Of a stretch of DNA of 7,028 nucleotides, positions 5,134 to 7,028 are shown piece after piece. Position numbers and translations under genes: made by a program. The notes beneath the pieces are model-generated. The model was not told the origin of the DNA. It did no database searches and saw nothing but the letters and a program-made list of their open reading frames with translations. Position 1 is the stretch's first letter, and every line of letters begins with the position of its first letter. Source of the DNA: Vulcanisaeta distributa (GTDB taxonomy: Archaea; Thermoproteota; Thermoprotei; Thermoproteales; Thermocladiaceae); the NCBI GenBank assembly GCA_002506645.1, contig DAXY01000058.1, positions 1-7,028 on the forward strand. Direction: 5' to 3'.

Positions 5134-6885
5134 ATGGCTGGCGCAGTTCTCGACGAGTTCTTAAAACAAAGAAATATGCTCCTAAACGTGGGTAGTTATG
5201 AGGAGGCTAGGGCAAGTTTCCGATGGCCACCGCCTGGCGAGTTTAATTGGGCTGTGGATTACTTCGATAAGTACCTTGCCGAGACAGCCACAAACCCAGC
5301 CCTCATTTACATAAACGATGAGTTATTTAAGACCGGCGACTCAAGAGCCTTTAGTTACCAGGAGCTTAGGGCCCGGTCCAATAAGTTGGCCAACGCCCTC
5401 ACCGAGTTGGGCATTAACCGTGGTGACGTGGTCATGGTCATGCTCAATAATAGGCCGGAGCTTTTCGAATCCTTCCTAGCACTCATGAAGATGGGCGCGG
5501 TTATTGCGCCGGCAACCACGTTATTACTCCCAATGGACATTGAGGATAGGGCGGCCAGGGCCCGCTTCAAAGCCATCATCGCGGATCCCGAGACCGTCAG
5601 CAGGGTTGAGCAAATTAGGGATAGGCTTGAGAAGCTTGGCGTTAAGTACTTCATAACCCTCGGTAAGCCGGGCCCCGGCTGGATTGATTATTACGAACTA
5701 ACCAGTGGCAAGTCCGAGAATTTCTCGGGAGTTAGGACGAGGACGGATGAACTACTGTTGATATACTTCACGTCCGGTACGACCGCAAAGCCCAAGATGG
5801 TGAGGCATACTCATTCGAGCTACCCAATTGGTCACTTAACGACCATGTACTGGGTCGGCGCAAAGCCCGGTTATAGGCATATGAACATCTCAAGCCCTGG
5901 GTGGGCCAAGTGGGCTTGGTCTACGTTCTTTGCCGCGTTCAACGCCGGCGCGACGACAGTGGTTTATGACTATAGCGGTAGGTTTAGCGCCGCCAATCAC
6001 CTAAAGGTTCTTGAGAATTACGGCATAGACACCCTATGCGCACCACCCACGGTCTGGCGCATGATAATACTGGAGGACTTGACGAGGTATAACCTAGACA
6101 AGGTCAAGAGCTTCGTCAGCGCGGGTGAGCCGTTAAACCCCGAGGTTATTGAACGCGTTTACAAGGCCACGGGTAAGTACATACGTGATGGTTATGGCCA
6201 GACAGAAACCACACTCGTGGTTGGTAACTTCCCTGGCATGAAGATTAAGCCCGGCTCCATGGGTAAGCCAGCCCCTGGCTATGACGTAGTCCTAGTTGAT
6301 GATGATGGGAATCCCGTGGGCATTAATAAGGATGGGCACGTAACGGTTAGGACGAGCCCAAGACCCGTAGGCCTAATGATAGGCTATGATGATGAGAATA
6401 AGAACAAGGAGGTATTTAGGCTGGGCCTATACTTCACGGGTGATGTGGCCTTCATGGATGAGGAGGGCTACCTATACTTCGTTGGACGTGCGGATGACGT
6501 ATTCAAGTCAAGTGATTATAGGATTAGCCCATTCGAACTAGAGAGCGACTTACTGAAGCACCCAGCCATTGCGGAGGCGGCCGTCGTCCCGAGCCCAGAC
6601 CCAATTAGGGGTTTCGTACCGAAGGCCTACATAGTACTTAAGCCAGGCTACATGCCGAGTAGGGACTTGGCCCATGACATCTTTAGGTTCATTAGGCTTA
6701 ACATAGCCCCGTACAGGAGACCTAGGATCATCGAATTCGTTAATGAGCTCCCTAAGACCATCAGTGGTAAGATTAGGCGTGTTGAGCTTAGGGGCATTGA
6801 ACGTGAAAAGAGGAGTAAGGGCATTAGGGGTGAGCATGAGTACTTCGAGGATGACTTTCCAGACATTAAGCAGTTGAGGGTGTGA
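5134..6885 (+). CDS. ACSM-type medium-chain acyl-CoA synthetase (AMP-forming)
   Basis: This 583-residue adenylate-forming enzyme activates a carboxylic acid with ATP and then transfers it to CoA; ACSM relatives take medium-chain or branched fatty acids and sometimes aromatic acids. The cytosolic ANL fold is complete. The phosphate-binding loop YFTSGTTAKPK is at 211-221, followed by ACSM-like SSPGWAKWAWS (253-263) and APPTVWRM (303-310). DGYGQTETT is at 352-360, GMKIKPGSMGKP at 368-379, TGD at 435-437, the hinge motif GRADDVFK at 451-458, and PKTISGKIRR at 540-549 with catalytic K546. Similarity to ACSM proteins runs through the C-terminal domain (EAAVVPSPDPIRG). One oddity is that the A8 motif reads SSDYRISPFELE, with D461 where relatives have Gly (SSGYRIGPFEVE) and S464 where they have a second Gly. 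These positions contact CoA in related enzymes, so CoA binding may be altered. The start is set by the TATA box spacing. The gene stands alone, with its own promoter and inverted repeats upstream. Confidence 0.93.
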   Translation: MAGAVLDEFLKQRNMLLNVGSYEEARASFRWPPPGEFNWAVDYFDKYLAETATNPALIYINDELFKTGDSRAFSYQELRARSNKLANALTELGINRGDVVMVMLNNRPELFESFLALMKMGAVIAPATTLLLPMDIEDRAARARFKAIIADPETVSRVEQIRDRLEKLGVKYFITLGKPGPGWIDYYELTSGKSENFSGVRTRTDELLLIYFTSGTTAKPKMVRHTHSSYPIGHLTTMYWVGAKPGYRHMNISSPGWAKWAWSTFFAAFNAGATTVVYDYSGRFSAANHLKVLENYGIDTLCAPPTVWRMIILEDLTRYNLDKVKSFVSAGEPLNPEVIERVYKATGKYIRDGYGQTETTLVVGNFPGMKIKPGSMGKPAPGYDVVLVDDDGNPVGINKDGHVTVRTSPRPVGLMIGYDDENKNKEVFRLGLYFTGDVAFMDEEGYLYFVGRADDVFKSSDYRISPFELESDLLKHPAIAEAAVVPSPDPIRGFVPKAYIVLKPGYMPSRDLAHDIFRFIRLNIAPYRRPRIIEFVNELPKTISGKIRRVELRGIEREKRSKGIRGEHEYFEDDFPDIKQLRV

Positions 6886-6907
6886 TGCCCAACCTAAATA
6901 AAAATGA

Positions 6908-6915
6908 TTTTAAAT
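6908..6915 (+). promoter_or_regulatory. TATA box of the KaiC-like gene
   Basis: TTTTAAAT begins 29 bases before the ATG at 6937, the same arrangement as at 4097, so this gene also looks leaderless. The 51-base gap after the synthetase stop holds nothing else apart from this promoter. Confidence 0.7.
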
Positions 6916-6936
6916 CTAGCATAGCACCTACCCCCA

Positions 6937-7028
6937 ATGTCCAGCGCAGTAAAGAGGATTAGCCTAGGAATTGAATGGCTCGACTATGCGCTACAGGGTG
7001 GTATACCACGCGGTAACTGGCTACTCGT
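6937..7028 (+). CDS. KaiC/RecA-superfamily ATPase, N-terminal fragment (cut by window end)
   Basis: Thirty codons are visible. The segment GIEWLDYALQGGIPRGNWLL (residues 11-30) matches the start of KaiC-like ATPase domains, where the pattern G-x-x-x-LD-x-x-L-x-GGIP-x-G leads directly into a beta strand and then the Walker A loop. The Walker A motif itself would fall just beyond the window edge, so ATP binding is inferred. Crenarchaea carry many single-domain KaiC-like proteins, generally linked to signalling rather than a clock. A RadA or RadB recombinase is less likely because those lack this short N-terminal layout and the GGIPRGN wording. The start is supported by the TATA box spacing. Confidence 0.75.
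   Translation, partial: MSSAVKRISLGIEWLDYALQGGIPRGNWLL

Noticed and set aside
5127..5198. ATG at 5127, seven bases before the synthetase start
   Set aside because: It is out of frame, closes after 23 codons, and lies upstream of the start site predicted from the TATA box, so it is probably not in the mRNA.
1..7028. CRISPR array, insertion sequence, tRNA or rRNA
   Set aside because: I saw no spaced direct repeats, transposase motifs, terminal inverted repeats or tRNA/rRNA signatures on either strand.

Overview
The window looks like a piece of a hyperthermophilic crenarchaeal chromosome, most likely from the Thermoproteales (Vulcanisaeta or Caldivirga type). The evidence is an archaeal-type aCPSF1 ribonuclease, very frequent AGG arginine and ATA isoleucine codons, TTTTAAAT-like TATA boxes about 26 bases before start codons, and several genes with almost no leader. 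The genus is an inference from style; no rRNA or other marker is present.

Layout. Bases 1-76 may hold the start of a minus-strand gene that runs off the left edge; this is weak. A promoter and Shine-Dalgarno site lead into aCPSF1 (215-2146, +), the KH/metallo-beta-lactamase/beta-CASP RNase that cleaves RNA 3' ends and terminates transcription. Its last 35 bases overlap, tail to tail, the end of a membrane-anchored extracytoplasmic GH15 glucoamylase- or trehalase-like enzyme (2112-4031, -). That gene shares a compact 95-bp divergent promoter region with a ten-helix EamA/DMT transporter (4127-4960, +). A 173-bp gap (4961-5133) follows. It holds a candidate C/D-box-like small RNA with its own TATA box, a cluster of inverted repeats, and the promoter of an ACSM-type medium-chain acyl-CoA synthetase (5134-6885, +). 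At the right edge a KaiC/RecA-type ATPase begins (6937 onward) and is cut by the window.

The genes do not form an obvious operon: every gene has its own recognisable TATA box. The themes are RNA 3'-end processing, extracellular alpha-glucan or trehalose breakdown, small-molecule transport and carboxylic-acid activation. Four of the genes appear leaderless, while aCPSF1 has a short leader with a Shine-Dalgarno site. I found no convincing new multi-gene system, CRISPR array, insertion sequence, tRNA or rRNA. The items most worth checking are the candidate small RNA at about 4985-5040, the Gly-to-Asp change in the CoA-binding A8 motif of the acyl-CoA synthetase, and the overlapping 3' ends at 2112-2146.
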